Shown: piece by piece, positions 43,064-52,457 of the stretch | Position numbering within the stretch: position 1 is the first letter of the stretch | Layout of the letters: each line of letters begins with the position of its first letter | Assembly: GCA_047624005.1 (NCBI GenBank) | Contig: JBLHPE010000001.1 | Span: 45,827 to 109,826, forward strand | DNA: 64,000 nucleotides | Direction: 5' to 3' | DNA from: Ascidiaceihabitans sp047624005 | GTDB taxonomy: Bacteria; Pseudomonadota; Alphaproteobacteria; Rhodobacterales; Rhodobacteraceae | Notes under the pieces: generated by a model | The model's input: only the letters and a program-made list of their open reading frames with translations | Database searches by the model: none | Told to the model about the DNA's origin: nothing | Position numbers and translations under genes: made by a program

Positions 43064-45517
43064 ATGAGCAATTTTCCAACAACGGCCCGCGTGGTTATCA
43101 TCGGCGGGGGTGTGGTCGGCACATCCACACTCTATCACTTGGCCAAAGCGGGCTACAAAGACTGCGTGTTGGTTGAAAAGAACGAACTGACAGCTGGCTC
43201 TACATGGCACGCGGCGGGCAACTGTCCGAATTTCGCAGGCTCATGGGCCGTGATGAACATGCAGCGCTATTCGTTGGAAATGTACCGTACGTTGGGTAAA
43301 GATGTTGATTACCCGATGAACTACCACGTCACGGGTGCTTTGCGTTTGGCCCATTCCAAGGAACGGATGCAAGAATTCGAACGGGTGGCAGGCATGGGCC
43401 GCTACCAAGGGCTGCAAATGGATATTTGCACACCAGCGGAATTGAAAGAGCTGAACCCGTTCATGGAAACCCATGATCTGGAAGGTGGCCTTTGGGATCC
43501 TTTGGACGGTGATATTGATCCCGCACAGCTGACCCAAGCGTTGGCGAAAGGTGCACGTGATTCAGGCGGTCGCATTGAACGCTTCTGTTCCGTCACTGGT
43601 ATTGAACGTGATGGCGACGAATGGGTTGTGAAGACTGAAAAAGGCGACATTCGTTGCGAAAAGGTTGTGAACGCGGGTGGGTATTATGCACAGCGTATCG
43701 GTGAGATGTTCAAACCGTTTGGGGGTCGTCACGTCCCAATGGTTGTGATGTCACATCAGTACTTCCTGACTGAAGAGATTCCTGAGCTGGCAGCTTGGAC
43801 CAAAGAAAAGGGTCACAAAATGCCAATGATCCGCGACGTGGATATTTCGTACTACTTGCGTCAGGATAAAAACGGTCTGAACCTTGGCCCATACGAACGC
43901 AATTGTCAGGCAGCTTGGGTCACAGCGGCTGATCCGATGCCAGAAGATTTCAGCTTCCAACTTTACCCAGATGATCTGGACCGTTTGGAGTTCTACATCG
44001 AGGACGCGATGGAGCGTGTACCCGCGCTGGGCACCGCAGGCATTGGCCGTAACATCAACGGCCCGATCCCATATGCGCCTGATGGTTTGCCGATGGTTGG
44101 CCCAATGCCGGGTGTTCGAAATGCGTTTGAAGCACACTCGTTCACCTTCGGCATCGCCCAAGGCGGCGGCGCAGGTAAAGTGATGGCCGAATGGGTGATG
44201 CACGGCGAAACCGAGTTGGACATGTGGGCCATCGATCCACGTCGGTACACCGACTTTGCGGATCAAGATTATTGCTTGAACAAAGCGCTTGAAACCTATG
44301 GCCACGAATATGCCATGCACTATCCCCACCACGAATGGCCTGCAGGACGTGACAAAAAGCTATCCGCAAACCACGCGGCATTGCTGTCCTCTGGCGGTCA
44401 AATGGGTGCCTACAACGGATGGGAGCGTGCTAACTGGTTCGCCAAAGATGGTGACGACACATCCGAGGCCGCGACCGAAACGTGGAGCCGTGAAGGGCCG
44501 TGGAAGGCACGCATCGCTGAAGAAGTCGAGGCTTGTACGAACGCAACTGGTGTTCTCGATATGCCGGGCTTTTCACGTTACACGCTTGCGGGCGTTGGTG
44601 CTGCTGAATGGCTGCGTGGCCAAATTGCAGGGGCCTTGCCAAAAGCAGGCCGCATGAACCTTGGCTATTTCACAGACAGCCGTGGTCGGATCGTGACCGA
44701 AGTTACGATCATCCGTTGGGGTGAAGATGAGTTCTGGATCATGACAGCTGCCGTTGCGCAATGGCATGACTTTGAATTCCTGCGTGATCGTATGCCAGCT
44801 GATGGTTCCCTGACGATGACAGACATCACTACGGACTGGTCGACCGCATTGGTCACAGGTCCACAGTCGCGCGTATTGTTGTCCGGCCTTGTTGACGGTG
44901 CTGACCTCACGACCGGTTGGTTGACGTTGCAAGATGCGACCATCGCAGGCGTGCCCTGCAAATTATTCCGCATCTCGTTTGCGGGCGAATTGGGCTGGGA
45001 AGTACACACTTCGTTTGAAGACAGCAAAGTGGCCTACGATGCGATCCGCGCTGCGGGTGCCAAGCCCTTCGGCATGTACGCCCTGAACTCCATGCGTATG
45101 GAAAAAGGTTACCGCACTTGGAAGGGCGACTTGTCGACCGATTACACCTTGCTTGAAGGTGGGATGGAACGCTTTATTCGCTTTGAGAAACCACAGGACT
45201 TTATCGGCAAAGCCGCATTGCTGGCCGAAAAGGAACATGGGTCTAAGAAGGCTTTTGTGACCATGACAGTGGACGCGCCGTTCACGGATGCGCCTTACAT
45301 GTCCACGGTTTGGAACGGCGATGAAGTGGTCGGCGAAACAACGTCTGGCGATTGGGGTTTCCGTGTGAACAAATCCATCGCATTAGGTGTAGTCAAAGCG
45401 GAATTGGCTGTGCCAGGAACTGAGCTTGAGATTGAGATCTTTGGCGCACGTTGCAAGGCCGTTGTTCAAGCGGACGAACCGCTATGGGATCCATCAAACG
45501 AACGTATTCGTGCCTAA
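43064..45517 (+). CDS. FAD-dependent dimethylglycine/sarcosine dehydrogenase-like protein (GcvT fusion), paralogue 1
   Basis: 817 residues. N-terminal DAO-type FAD domain with VIIGGGVVG (11-19) and STWHAAG, where His49 is the residue that binds FAD covalently in dimethylglycine dehydrogenase; then FAO_M and GcvT plus GcvT C-terminal domains (about 430-817), which hold tetrahydrofolate and capture the methyl group as methylene-THF. It would oxidatively demethylate dimethylglycine or sarcosine. After the His motif it reads NCPNFAGSWAV rather than the LIAQLRAT of paralogue 2, so the two probably take different substrates. Confidence 0.88.
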   Translation: MSNFPTTARVVIIGGGVVGTSTLYHLAKAGYKDCVLVEKNELTAGSTWHAAGNCPNFAGSWAVMNMQRYSLEMYRTLGKDVDYPMNYHVTGALRLAHSKERMQEFERVAGMGRYQGLQMDICTPAELKELNPFMETHDLEGGLWDPLDGDIDPAQLTQALAKGARDSGGRIERFCSVTGIERDGDEWVVKTEKGDIRCEKVVNAGGYYAQRIGEMFKPFGGRHVPMVVMSHQYFLTEEIPELAAWTKEKGHKMPMIRDVDISYYLRQDKNGLNLGPYERNCQAAWVTAADPMPEDFSFQLYPDDLDRLEFYIEDAMERVPALGTAGIGRNINGPIPYAPDGLPMVGPMPGVRNAFEAHSFTFGIAQGGGAGKVMAEWVMHGETELDMWAIDPRRYTDFADQDYCLNKALETYGHEYAMHYPHHEWPAGRDKKLSANHAALLSSGGQMGAYNGWERANWFAKDGDDTSEAATETWSREGPWKARIAEEVEACTNATGVLDMPGFSRYTLAGVGAAEWLRGQIAGALPKAGRMNLGYFTDSRGRIVTEVTIIRWGEDEFWIMTAAVAQWHDFEFLRDRMPADGSLTMTDITTDWSTALVTGPQSRVLLSGLVDGADLTTGWLTLQDATIAGVPCKLFRISFAGELGWEVHTSFEDSKVAYDAIRAAGAKPFGMYALNSMRMEKGYRTWKGDLSTDYTLLEGGMERFIRFEKPQDFIGKAALLAEKEHGSKKAFVTMTVDAPFTDAPYMSTVWNGDEVVGETTSGDWGFRVNKSIALGVVKAELAVPGTELEIEIFGARCKAVVQADEPLWDPSNERIRA

Positions 45518-45565
45518 TAAAACGACAACAGCAAAGCATCGTATGGTGTTTTGCTTTAGGCATCA

Positions 45566-45587
45566 CAGCAGCGTTTAGGCGCTGCTG
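45566..45587. terminator. Hairpin after paralogue 1
   Basis: Perfect CAGCAGCG (45566-45573) and CGCTGCTG (45580-45587) with a TTTAGG loop, 49 bp after the stop. No T run follows, so it may be an mRNA-stabilising 3' hairpin. The remainder of this 298-bp gap before the methyltransferase gene shows no ORF; an AGCAAA/TTTTGCT pair precedes the hairpin. Confidence 0.45.
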
Positions 45588-45815
45588 ATTCCTATTCATG
45601 ACTTTGTTACTGGCGAAGGTATCGTGAATGTGAGGGTGGGCTCCTATCAGCGGGCATTCACACCAAATCGCGACACGAAATTGACGTTTGAGGCAAAGTA
45701 ATCGATCACGATACAGATCAATGACTGTTTAAACTTTTGGTCTGACGTGTATTCATAAGTCCCCTCACGCAGTTTTAGGCGTGATCGAAATGCGCAGCGA
45801 GGAGGCGTAATAGCT

Positions 45816-46682
45816 ATGATGATCTTAGATGGTGGTATGGGCCAAGAATTGGTATCTCGGGCTGGAAAAGCGACGCCGCTTTGGTCGGTCCAAGCACTAC
45901 TTGATGCGCCAGAGATAGTACGCAAAGTGCATGATGAATTTTTTGCAGCTGGTGCTGACATTGCAACGACCAACAGCTATTCTGTTTTGCCAGATCGCCT
46001 TGAACCACATGGCATGTTGGATCGGCTTAGTGACCTGACACGTCTGGCCTGCCAGCTTGCCTGTGATGCGCGAGATGCAAATGGCGGCGGCATGGTTGCA
46101 GGCAGTTTGGGTCCACAAGGATTTTCTTATCAACCAGACAAATCGCCACCTTCTGAAAAAGCGGCAGAAGCCTACGCAACACTAGCTCAAATTCAAGCCG
46201 AATACGTTGATGTGCATGTGCTGGAGACTATGTCGTCCATCGATCAAGCGCGGGGCGGATTGATGGGGGCAGGGGTCACTGGAAAACCGGTTTGGGTGGC
46301 TCTTTCTGTCATGGATGACGATGGTACACGTTTGCGTTCTGGCGAGCCATTGAATGACATCGCGCCGCTCCTGAAAGAATACGGACCGGCTGCCGTTTTC
46401 ATAAACTGTTCCAAACCTGAAGCTGTCAGTGTCGCTGTTCCAATTCTTGCGAAACTTGCTGATGTTGTAGGGGCCTATGCCAACGGGTTCACTGGAATTG
46501 CTGCGGATTTCAACAAGGTCGGCGCCACCGTAGACTTGTTAAGTGCACGTAATGATCTTGCACCCGATGCCTACGCAACCTTCGCACAAGATTGGGCTGC
46601 AAACGGTGCCAGCATTATCGGTGGATGTTGTGAAGTTGGGCCATCTCATATCGCCGAATTATCGCGTCGCCTTAAGTCATGA
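45816..46682 (+). CDS. bmt: Betaine-homocysteine / homocysteine S-methyltransferase
   Basis: 288-residue zinc enzyme that moves a methyl group to homocysteine, giving methionine. Zinc ligands Cys198 (VFINCSK), Cys271 and Cys272 (IIGGCCEVGP) and the LDGGMGQEL start are diagnostic of the family. Between two dimethylglycine-type dehydrogenases the methyl donor is most likely glycine betaine, yielding dimethylglycine. ATG at 45816 with GGAGG 10 bases upstream. The stop overlaps the AraC-type gene (ATGA). Confidence 0.87.
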   Translation: MMILDGGMGQELVSRAGKATPLWSVQALLDAPEIVRKVHDEFFAAGADIATTNSYSVLPDRLEPHGMLDRLSDLTRLACQLACDARDANGGGMVAGSLGPQGFSYQPDKSPPSEKAAEAYATLAQIQAEYVDVHVLETMSSIDQARGGLMGAGVTGKPVWVALSVMDDDGTRLRSGEPLNDIAPLLKEYGPAAVFINCSKPEAVSVAVPILAKLADVVGAYANGFTGIAADFNKVGATVDLLSARNDLAPDAYATFAQDWAANGASIIGGCCEVGPSHIAELSRRLKS

Positions 46683-47683
46683 CTGACACTGACACCGACA
46701 CTACATTGCACGTCGCACAGACCTTGGGCCGTCCATTGGGGGTCGATATCATCATCGCTGAAGGCTTTGTTTTGGTAGAACTATCTGGCGTAGTCGAAGT
46801 TTTGCGGATGGCCAATCGGATCAACCCTGCGCCCCTTTTTGACTGGACGTACAGGTCGGTCAAAGGCGGGTATGTGTCATGCGGTGCAGGCCTTGGAACG
46901 TTGACTGAAAAACTAAGCGAAAAGCCAGATGCCGACTACGTTTTCATTATCGGCAACTCCAATTCCGATCATCCTGACCTATCACTAGATGCGACCATAT
47001 CGGCGTATAGCTATCGTAAGGCCAAGGTGTTGTTGCTGTCTGAAGCCGCCAGCCGCTTTATCTCTGAACATCCCGCAGGATCCGGCGATCATACAACGCA
47101 CTGGGAAAACCGGGCCGTGCTGCAAGAACGCGGCGATCCTGGCGGCGAAGGCACTTATGCATTAGCGGTTGATGACGGTCGGATCGTGACCTGTGCAGGT
47201 ATGGGCGCAACAGTTGACTTAATGCTAGGGCTTGTCGGCAATCATATGTCTGCAGCCGCTGTGATGACCACTGCAGATATTTTGTTGCACGAAAAAATCC
47301 GTGATTTTAAAACCTTGCAACCCTTTGGTGGTAAACGGCTTACTATGACGGGCGACAAAGAGTTGGACCAATGTATTGGGATGATGCAATCGCACATGGA
47401 AGACCCCCTGCCAATTTCTGAACTGGTTGAACGTGTTGGTATTTCGTCCCGTTCGTTGGAACGCCGCTTTCATCGCAGATTGAACACCACGCCCAATACT
47501 TATTACCGCGAACTGCGGCTGAATTGGGCAAATAATTTGTTGCTGAACACCACGCTGACCATCCGCGAGATTGGCATGGCTTGCGGTTTCCCAAACGGGT
47601 TTTCCAGTCTTTACCGAAGCTTTTTCGGGGTGACACCCACAGTGATCCGCCAGAATAAAAAAGGTGCGGGGCTTGTTCGATAA
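46679..47683 (+). CDS. GlxA/GbdR-like AraC-family regulator
   Basis: 334 residues: an N-terminal DJ-1/PfpI-like (GATase1) sensor domain (about 20-200) and a C-terminal AraC double helix-turn-helix (about 225-330; ISELVERVGISSRSLERRF, TIREIGMACGFPNGFSSLYRSFFGVTP). In pseudomonads GbdR of this architecture activates betaine catabolism in response to betaine and dimethylglycine. Translational coupling to the methyltransferase gene supports the same role here. ATG at 46679. Confidence 0.88.
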   Translation: MTDTDTDTTLHVAQTLGRPLGVDIIIAEGFVLVELSGVVEVLRMANRINPAPLFDWTYRSVKGGYVSCGAGLGTLTEKLSEKPDADYVFIIGNSNSDHPDLSLDATISAYSYRKAKVLLLSEAASRFISEHPAGSGDHTTHWENRAVLQERGDPGGEGTYALAVDDGRIVTCAGMGATVDLMLGLVGNHMSAAAVMTTADILLHEKIRDFKTLQPFGGKRLTMTGDKELDQCIGMMQSHMEDPLPISELVERVGISSRSLERRFHRRLNTTPNTYYRELRLNWANNLLLNTTLTIREIGMACGFPNGFSSLYRSFFGVTPTVIRQNKKGAGLVR

Positions 47684-47778
47684 GGCTTTAAATGCGTCAC
47701 TTATGACGTTTTTGACGATCCGCAGTTTGGTATTCTATGTCACAGAGGAATTAACTGCGTTTTATAAGGCCTAAATTC

Positions 47779-50226
47779 ATGTCGTCACTTCCGAAAAAAG
47801 CACGCGTTGTCATCATTGGGGGTGGCGTGATCGGCTGTTCCGTAGCCTATCATCTAACCAAGCTCGGTTGGAAAGATGTGGTCCTTTTGGAACGCAAACA
47901 ATTAACATCCGGCACCACATGGCACGCCGCTGGCTTGATCGCGCAGTTACGTGCGACGGCCAACATGACCAAGTTAGCGAAGTATTCCCAAGAACTTTAC
48001 GGCACATTGGAAGCGGAAACAGGCGTGGCCACCGGCTTTAAGCGTGTAGGATCCATCACGGTTGCACTGACCGAAGAACGCCGCGAAGAGATTTATCGCC
48101 AAGCAGGAATGGCCCGCGCATTTGGTGTTGAGGTTGAAGAAATTTCGAACGAACGCGTTCAAGAATTGTACCCGCACATTAATCTTGCTGGTGTCAAAGG
48201 CGCGGTCTATCTGCCTTTGGACGGGCAGGGCGATCCGGGCAACATCGCATTGGCACTGGCCAAAGGTGCACGGCAGCGTGGGGCACTGATTCAAGAACGT
48301 GTTAAAGTCACTGATATTGTCAAAGAAGGTCGGATTGTAACTGGCGTCGACTGGACAGATGATGATGGTAACACAGGCCGCATTGAGACAGACATGGTCG
48401 TGAACTGTGGCGGCATGTGGGGTCACGAGGTTGGCCGCATGGCGGGCGTTAACGTGCCACTGCAGGCGTGCGAACACTTCTACATTGTAACCGAAAACAT
48501 CAAAGGGCTCACGCAACTGCCAGTGCTCCGTGTCCCAGATGAATATGCATATTACAAAGAAGACGCTGGCAAAATCCTGCTGGGCGCGTTTGAACCGGAA
48601 GCCAAGCCATGGGCCGTTGACGGTATCCCTGAATCCTTCGAATTCGACCAATTGCAAGAAGACTTTGACCACTTCGAGCCGATCCTTGAAATGGCGGTCG
48701 ACCGGATGCCAATTTTAGCTGAGGCGGGTATTCACACGTTCTTTAACGGGCCAGAATCATTTACACCTGATGATGCCTACCATCTTGGCCTTTCACCTGA
48801 GGTTGATAACTTTTGGGTGGCCGCTGGCTTTAATTCCATTGGTATCCAATCTGCCGGTGGCGCTGGCATGGCGCTGGCTGCTTGGATGGACACAGGCGAA
48901 AAACCTTTCGATCTAGGCGATGTCGACATCAGTCGGATGCAGCCTTTCATGGGCAATAAAAAATACCTTGAGGCCCGCTCAAAAGAGTCGCTGGGTTTGC
49001 TTTATGCGGATCACTTCCCATTCCGTCAAAAAGAAACTGCACGTGGTGTGCGCCGAACACCGTTCCATCAACAGCAGTTGGATCGTGGCGCGGTGATGGG
49101 CGAAATAGCTGGATGGGAACGTGCCAATTGGTTCGCCCGTGAGGCACAAGAACCAAAGTATGAATATAGCTGGTCGCGTCAAAATTTCTTTGACAACGTG
49201 CGCGAGGAACACATGTCCATCCGCCAAAATGTTGGCATGTATGACATGTCGTCATTCGGGAAAATCCGTGTTGAGGGGCCGGATGCGATGGCCTTCATGA
49301 ACTATGTTGGGGGCGGCGATTACAACGTTCCTGTTGGCAAAATCGTTTACACGCAGTTCTTGAATTCCAAAGCCGGTATTGAGGCTGATGTGACGGTCAC
49401 ACGGATCGAACCCGATTGCTTTTTAGTGGTGACGCCTGCCGCGACACGCCTTGCCGATCAAACATGGATGCGCCGCAACAAAGGCAATTTCAACGTTGTG
49501 ATCACGGATGTCACAGCAGGCGAAGGCGTTCTGGCCATCATGGGTCCACGTTCGCGCGAATTGCTGCAAGCCGTATCGCCAAACGACTTCACAAACGACG
49601 TAAATCCCTTCGGCACAGCGCAAGAGATTGAAATCGGGATGGGCCTCGCCCGTGTGCACCGTGTGACGTATGTCGGTGAGCTGGGTTGGGAAGTTTACGT
49701 GTCTGCGGATCAATGCGGTCACGTCTTCGAAACATTGGCCGAGGCCGGTTTTGATTTTGGGATGCGTCTGTGCGGGATGCATATGATGGACACGTGCCGG
49801 ATGGAAAAAGGATTCCGCCACTTTGGGCATGACATCACATCCGAGGATCACGTTTTGGAAGCGGGACTTGGCTTTGCCGTCAAAACAGACAAACCTGATT
49901 TCATCGGTCGCGATGCTGTTCTGCGCAAACGTGAAACTGGTCTTGAAAACCGTTTGGTGCAGTTCAAACTGACTGATCCTGAGCCGCTACTTTATCACAA
50001 CGAACCAATTCTACGAAACGGCGAGAGCGTTGGGTACTTGTCTTCTGGTGGATACGGCCACCATGTAGGGGCGTCTGTTGGTATGGGCTATGTGCCCTGC
50101 AAAGGCGAAAGTGTTGCGGAGTTGTTGGACAGCACGTTCGAGATCGATGTGATGGGCACACGGGTCAAAGCCGAGGCAAAGCTCAAACCGTTCTACGATC
50201 CAAAATCCGAGCGTGTTAAAGTTTAA
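47779..50226 (+). CDS. FAD-dependent dimethylglycine/sarcosine dehydrogenase-like protein (GcvT fusion), paralogue 2
   Basis: 815 residues with the same architecture as paralogue 1: FAD motif VIIGGGVIG (11-19), flavinylation site His49 in TTWHAAGLIAQLR, FAO_M, then GcvT domains (about 425-815; GMYDMSSFGKIRVEGPDA, YVGELGWEVYVS, RMEKGFRHFGHDITSED). This version is the closer match to canonical dimethylglycine/sarcosine dehydrogenases. With the methyltransferase it would complete betaine to glycine. Separated from the AraC gene by 95 bp, so it may have its own promoter under that regulator. Confidence 0.9.
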   Translation: MSSLPKKARVVIIGGGVIGCSVAYHLTKLGWKDVVLLERKQLTSGTTWHAAGLIAQLRATANMTKLAKYSQELYGTLEAETGVATGFKRVGSITVALTEERREEIYRQAGMARAFGVEVEEISNERVQELYPHINLAGVKGAVYLPLDGQGDPGNIALALAKGARQRGALIQERVKVTDIVKEGRIVTGVDWTDDDGNTGRIETDMVVNCGGMWGHEVGRMAGVNVPLQACEHFYIVTENIKGLTQLPVLRVPDEYAYYKEDAGKILLGAFEPEAKPWAVDGIPESFEFDQLQEDFDHFEPILEMAVDRMPILAEAGIHTFFNGPESFTPDDAYHLGLSPEVDNFWVAAGFNSIGIQSAGGAGMALAAWMDTGEKPFDLGDVDISRMQPFMGNKKYLEARSKESLGLLYADHFPFRQKETARGVRRTPFHQQQLDRGAVMGEIAGWERANWFAREAQEPKYEYSWSRQNFFDNVREEHMSIRQNVGMYDMSSFGKIRVEGPDAMAFMNYVGGGDYNVPVGKIVYTQFLNSKAGIEADVTVTRIEPDCFLVVTPAATRLADQTWMRRNKGNFNVVITDVTAGEGVLAIMGPRSRELLQAVSPNDFTNDVNPFGTAQEIEIGMGLARVHRVTYVGELGWEVYVSADQCGHVFETLAEAGFDFGMRLCGMHMMDTCRMEKGFRHFGHDITSEDHVLEAGLGFAVKTDKPDFIGRDAVLRKRETGLENRLVQFKLTDPEPLLYHNEPILRNGESVGYLSSGGYGHHVGASVGMGYVPCKGESVAELLDSTFEIDVMGTRVKAEAKLKPFYDPKSERVKV

Positions 50227-50239
50227 GTAATGTCGGTGC

Positions 50240-50295
50240 GGGGCGCTGCCCCCGCGCTTAGGCGCTCCCCCAGGATATTTTTGGCCAAAAGAAAT
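50240..50295. repeat. Composite intergenic repeat, copy 2
   Basis: GGGGCGCTGCCCC hairpin, GCGCTTAGGCGC hairpin, then CCCCCAGGATATTTTTGG and CCAAAAGAAAT. Same part order as copy 1 in inverse orientation (41444-41506). Begins 14 bp after the paralogue 2 stop. The rest of the gap to rarD holds no ORF. Confidence 0.65.
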
Positions 50296-50379
50296 CAGGG
50301 GTTATTGTGGCTGTGCTGTTGCATCTGGACAATGATGGTGGGGGTGCTAGGCGTTGCGTGACTAAAATCGGAGCGCCCT

Positions 50380-51282
50380 ATGTCCAAGCCAAACCCATCA
50401 ACCAGTGGCGACACCCTGTCAGGTTTTGGCTTTGCATTTGGAGCGTATTTTCTTTGGGGCTTTTTGCCGATTTACATGAAAATGTTGTCGCATCTACCAT
50501 CGGCTGAAATTGTCGCGCACCGTGTGATTTGGTCGGTGCCAATTGCGGGCTTGTTGCTGGTCTATATGGGTCGGACCAAGGATGTTCGTGCCGCCCTTCT
50601 AAATCCAAAAATGCTGGCAATGGGCTGTCTTACAGCTGCATTAATCACAATCAATTGGGGCATTTATGTTTGGGCGATATCTGCGGATCGCACCTTGGAC
50701 GCCGCCCTTGGATATTACATCAACCCGCTGTTCAGTGTCGCCCTTGGCGCAATCATACTGCGTGAACCGTTGACGCGTGCGCAACTGGCTGCGATCGCAT
50801 TGGCTGCTGCTGCGGTTGTAGTTTTAGCGGTTTCAAACGGATCGGTCCCTTGGGTTTCGCTGGGGCTGACTGTGTCGTGGGGGCTTTATGCATTGTGTAA
50901 GAAGCAACTTCCAATTGGGCCAAATCAAGGGTTCTTGCTAGAAGTGTTGATCCTTCTTATCCCCGCACTGGCATATGTTGGATGGCTCACCTCGCAGGGT
51001 CAAAATAGTTTTGATTTAAGCATGACACGCGACACGTGGCTGCTGATGGGCTGTGGCATTGTCACTGCGGTGCCATTGTTGCTGTACGCCAACGGCGCTA
51101 AGGGGCTGCAACTGACCACTATCGCCATCATGCAGTACATTGCGCCCACTTTGATCTTCCTCGTGGCGGTCTTCGTATTCGGCGAAGAGTTTGGCCAAGC
51201 ACGGATGATCGCCTTTCCAATGATCTGGGCGGCACTGGTGATCTATTCAGTGTCGATGTTCCGCAAGATGCGTCAGAAATAA
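50380..51282 (+). CDS. rarD: EamA-family transporter RarD
   Basis: 300-residue inner-membrane drug/metabolite transporter with ten predicted helices in two EamA halves. FAFGAYFLWGFLPIYMKML at the start, AHRVIWSVP, and INWGIYVWAISADRTLDAALGYYINPLF are RarD-specific. Substrate unknown. Weak TCGGAGCGCCCT precedes the ATG. Confidence 0.92.
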   Translation: MSKPNPSTSGDTLSGFGFAFGAYFLWGFLPIYMKMLSHLPSAEIVAHRVIWSVPIAGLLLVYMGRTKDVRAALLNPKMLAMGCLTAALITINWGIYVWAISADRTLDAALGYYINPLFSVALGAIILREPLTRAQLAAIALAAAAVVVLAVSNGSVPWVSLGLTVSWGLYALCKKQLPIGPNQGFLLEVLILLIPALAYVGWLTSQGQNSFDLSMTRDTWLLMGCGIVTAVPLLLYANGAKGLQLTTIAIMQYIAPTLIFLVAVFVFGEEFGQARMIAFPMIWAALVIYSVSMFRKMRQK

Positions 51283-51291
51283 TGGAAACGC

Positions 51292-51702
51292 TTAGCTTAG
51301 CGCCTCGCGAAATTTCAGGAACCGTGGGTCTTTCGAAACGCGGGTATTCATGGCCTCGCGCAACGCGCCGATGGTTTTATGTGGGCGCATGACCACTTCG
51401 AAATCTTGCATCAAGCCGTCGTCGTTCAACGTAATCAGATCGACGCCAACGCAATCTAAGCCCTCAATCGTGCACTGAAACTCTAGCGCCCAGTCGTTGC
51501 CAGATCCCATCACGCGGCGGTATTTGAAATCCTGAAACACTTCGTTCACGTGCCCCAATACAGCCGCCACCGGTTCGCGGCCCGTCCATGTTGCCCAATA
51601 AGTTGGTGGACTGAAACGGACGTCCTCGGCCATCAACGCGGGAACACCTGCGTGGTCATTTGCCAAAACCATATCGTGGAAAGATTGGATTGTCGGATGC
51701 AT
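51292..51702 (-). CDS. SnoaL/NTF2-like fold protein
   Basis: 136 residues from ATG 51702, which follows AGGAGATTAAC; an earlier in-frame start is out of range of it. NTF2-like cone fold: TIQSFHDMVLANDHAGVPALMAEDVRFSPP, then WTGREPVAAVLGHV and VDLITLNDDGLMQDFEVVMRP. Proteins of this type are isomerases, hydrolases or ligand-binders. Function not assignable. Convergent with rarD, 9 bp apart. Confidence 0.75.
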   Translation of the reverse strand: MHPTIQSFHDMVLANDHAGVPALMAEDVRFSPPTYWATWTGREPVAAVLGHVNEVFQDFKYRRVMGSGNDWALEFQCTIEGLDCVGVDLITLNDDGLMQDFEVVMRPHKTIGALREAMNTRVSKDPRFLKFREALS

Positions 51703-51776
51703 GTTAATCTCCTCTATGGTACAGCCTTGCATGTCATGGGTTGAAAACCAAACCTACATCTGTGAACTGAAGGGCT

Positions 51777-52424
51777 ATGGACGCAACGTATTCCCCCCCG
51801 AACGACCCGCTGGTGCTTTTGCACGATGATGCAGATGTTATCGCTGTTGATAAACCAGCTGGCTTGCTGTCAGTGCCCGGCCGTGGCGAGCATCTGGCGG
51901 ATTGCCTGATCACCCGCGTGCAAAAGGTTTTCCCCCACGCATTGTTGGTACATCGCCTTGATCGGGATACATCGGGCGTGATGATCTTTGGCCTGAACCC
52001 ACATGCGCAGCGGACCTTGTCCGTTCAGTTCCAAGAACGGCAAACAAAGAAGATGTATGTTGCGCGTGTTTGGGGCGTGCCTGAGGAAAAATCGGGTACG
52101 GTTGACCTGCCGCTGATCGTGGACTGGCCCAATAGACCACTACAAATGGTGTGTCACGAGACGGGCAAGCCGTCGATCACGGACTGGCGATTGCTAAAGG
52201 ATCAAGGCGAGACATCGCGGATCAGGCTGACCCCTAAAACAGGGCGGACACATCAGCTGCGATTGCACATGTTGGCGCTTGGGTATCCGATTTTAGGCGA
52301 TCCGTTTTATGGGCATGAACAAAGCCAAGCGTATCCACGTATGATGCTGCACGCCGAAGAATTGCGCGTCAAACATCCAGAGAATGGACAGTCGCTAAGG
52401 GTACGGGCAAAAGCACCGTTTTAA
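51777..52424 (+). CDS. rluA: RluA-family pseudouridine synthase
   Basis: 215 residues. Catalytic Asp62 in HRLDRDTSG, with IAVDKPAGLLSVPG before it and LTPKTGRTHQLRLHM and GYPILGDPFYG after it. There is no S4 domain, which, with the short length, fits RluA (23S rRNA U746 and tRNA U32) rather than RluC or RluD. The specific site is inferred from size. Confidence 0.87.
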   Translation: MDATYSPPNDPLVLLHDDADVIAVDKPAGLLSVPGRGEHLADCLITRVQKVFPHALLVHRLDRDTSGVMIFGLNPHAQRTLSVQFQERQTKKMYVARVWGVPEEKSGTVDLPLIVDWPNRPLQMVCHETGKPSITDWRLLKDQGETSRIRLTPKTGRTHQLRLHMLALGYPILGDPFYGHEQSQAYPRMMLHAEELRVKHPENGQSLRVRAKAPF

Positions 52425-52457
52425 GTTGGACGTAGGCACATAAGCACCGCTAATGTT

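Noticed and set aside
43751..44332. 193-codon minus-strand ORF opposite the first dehydrogenase
   Set aside because: Antisense shadow; composition reflects codon bias of the real gene.
45588..45815. Possible SAM/SAH riboswitch before the homocysteine methyltransferase
   Set aside because: No recognisable aptamer core; only simple inverted repeats seen.
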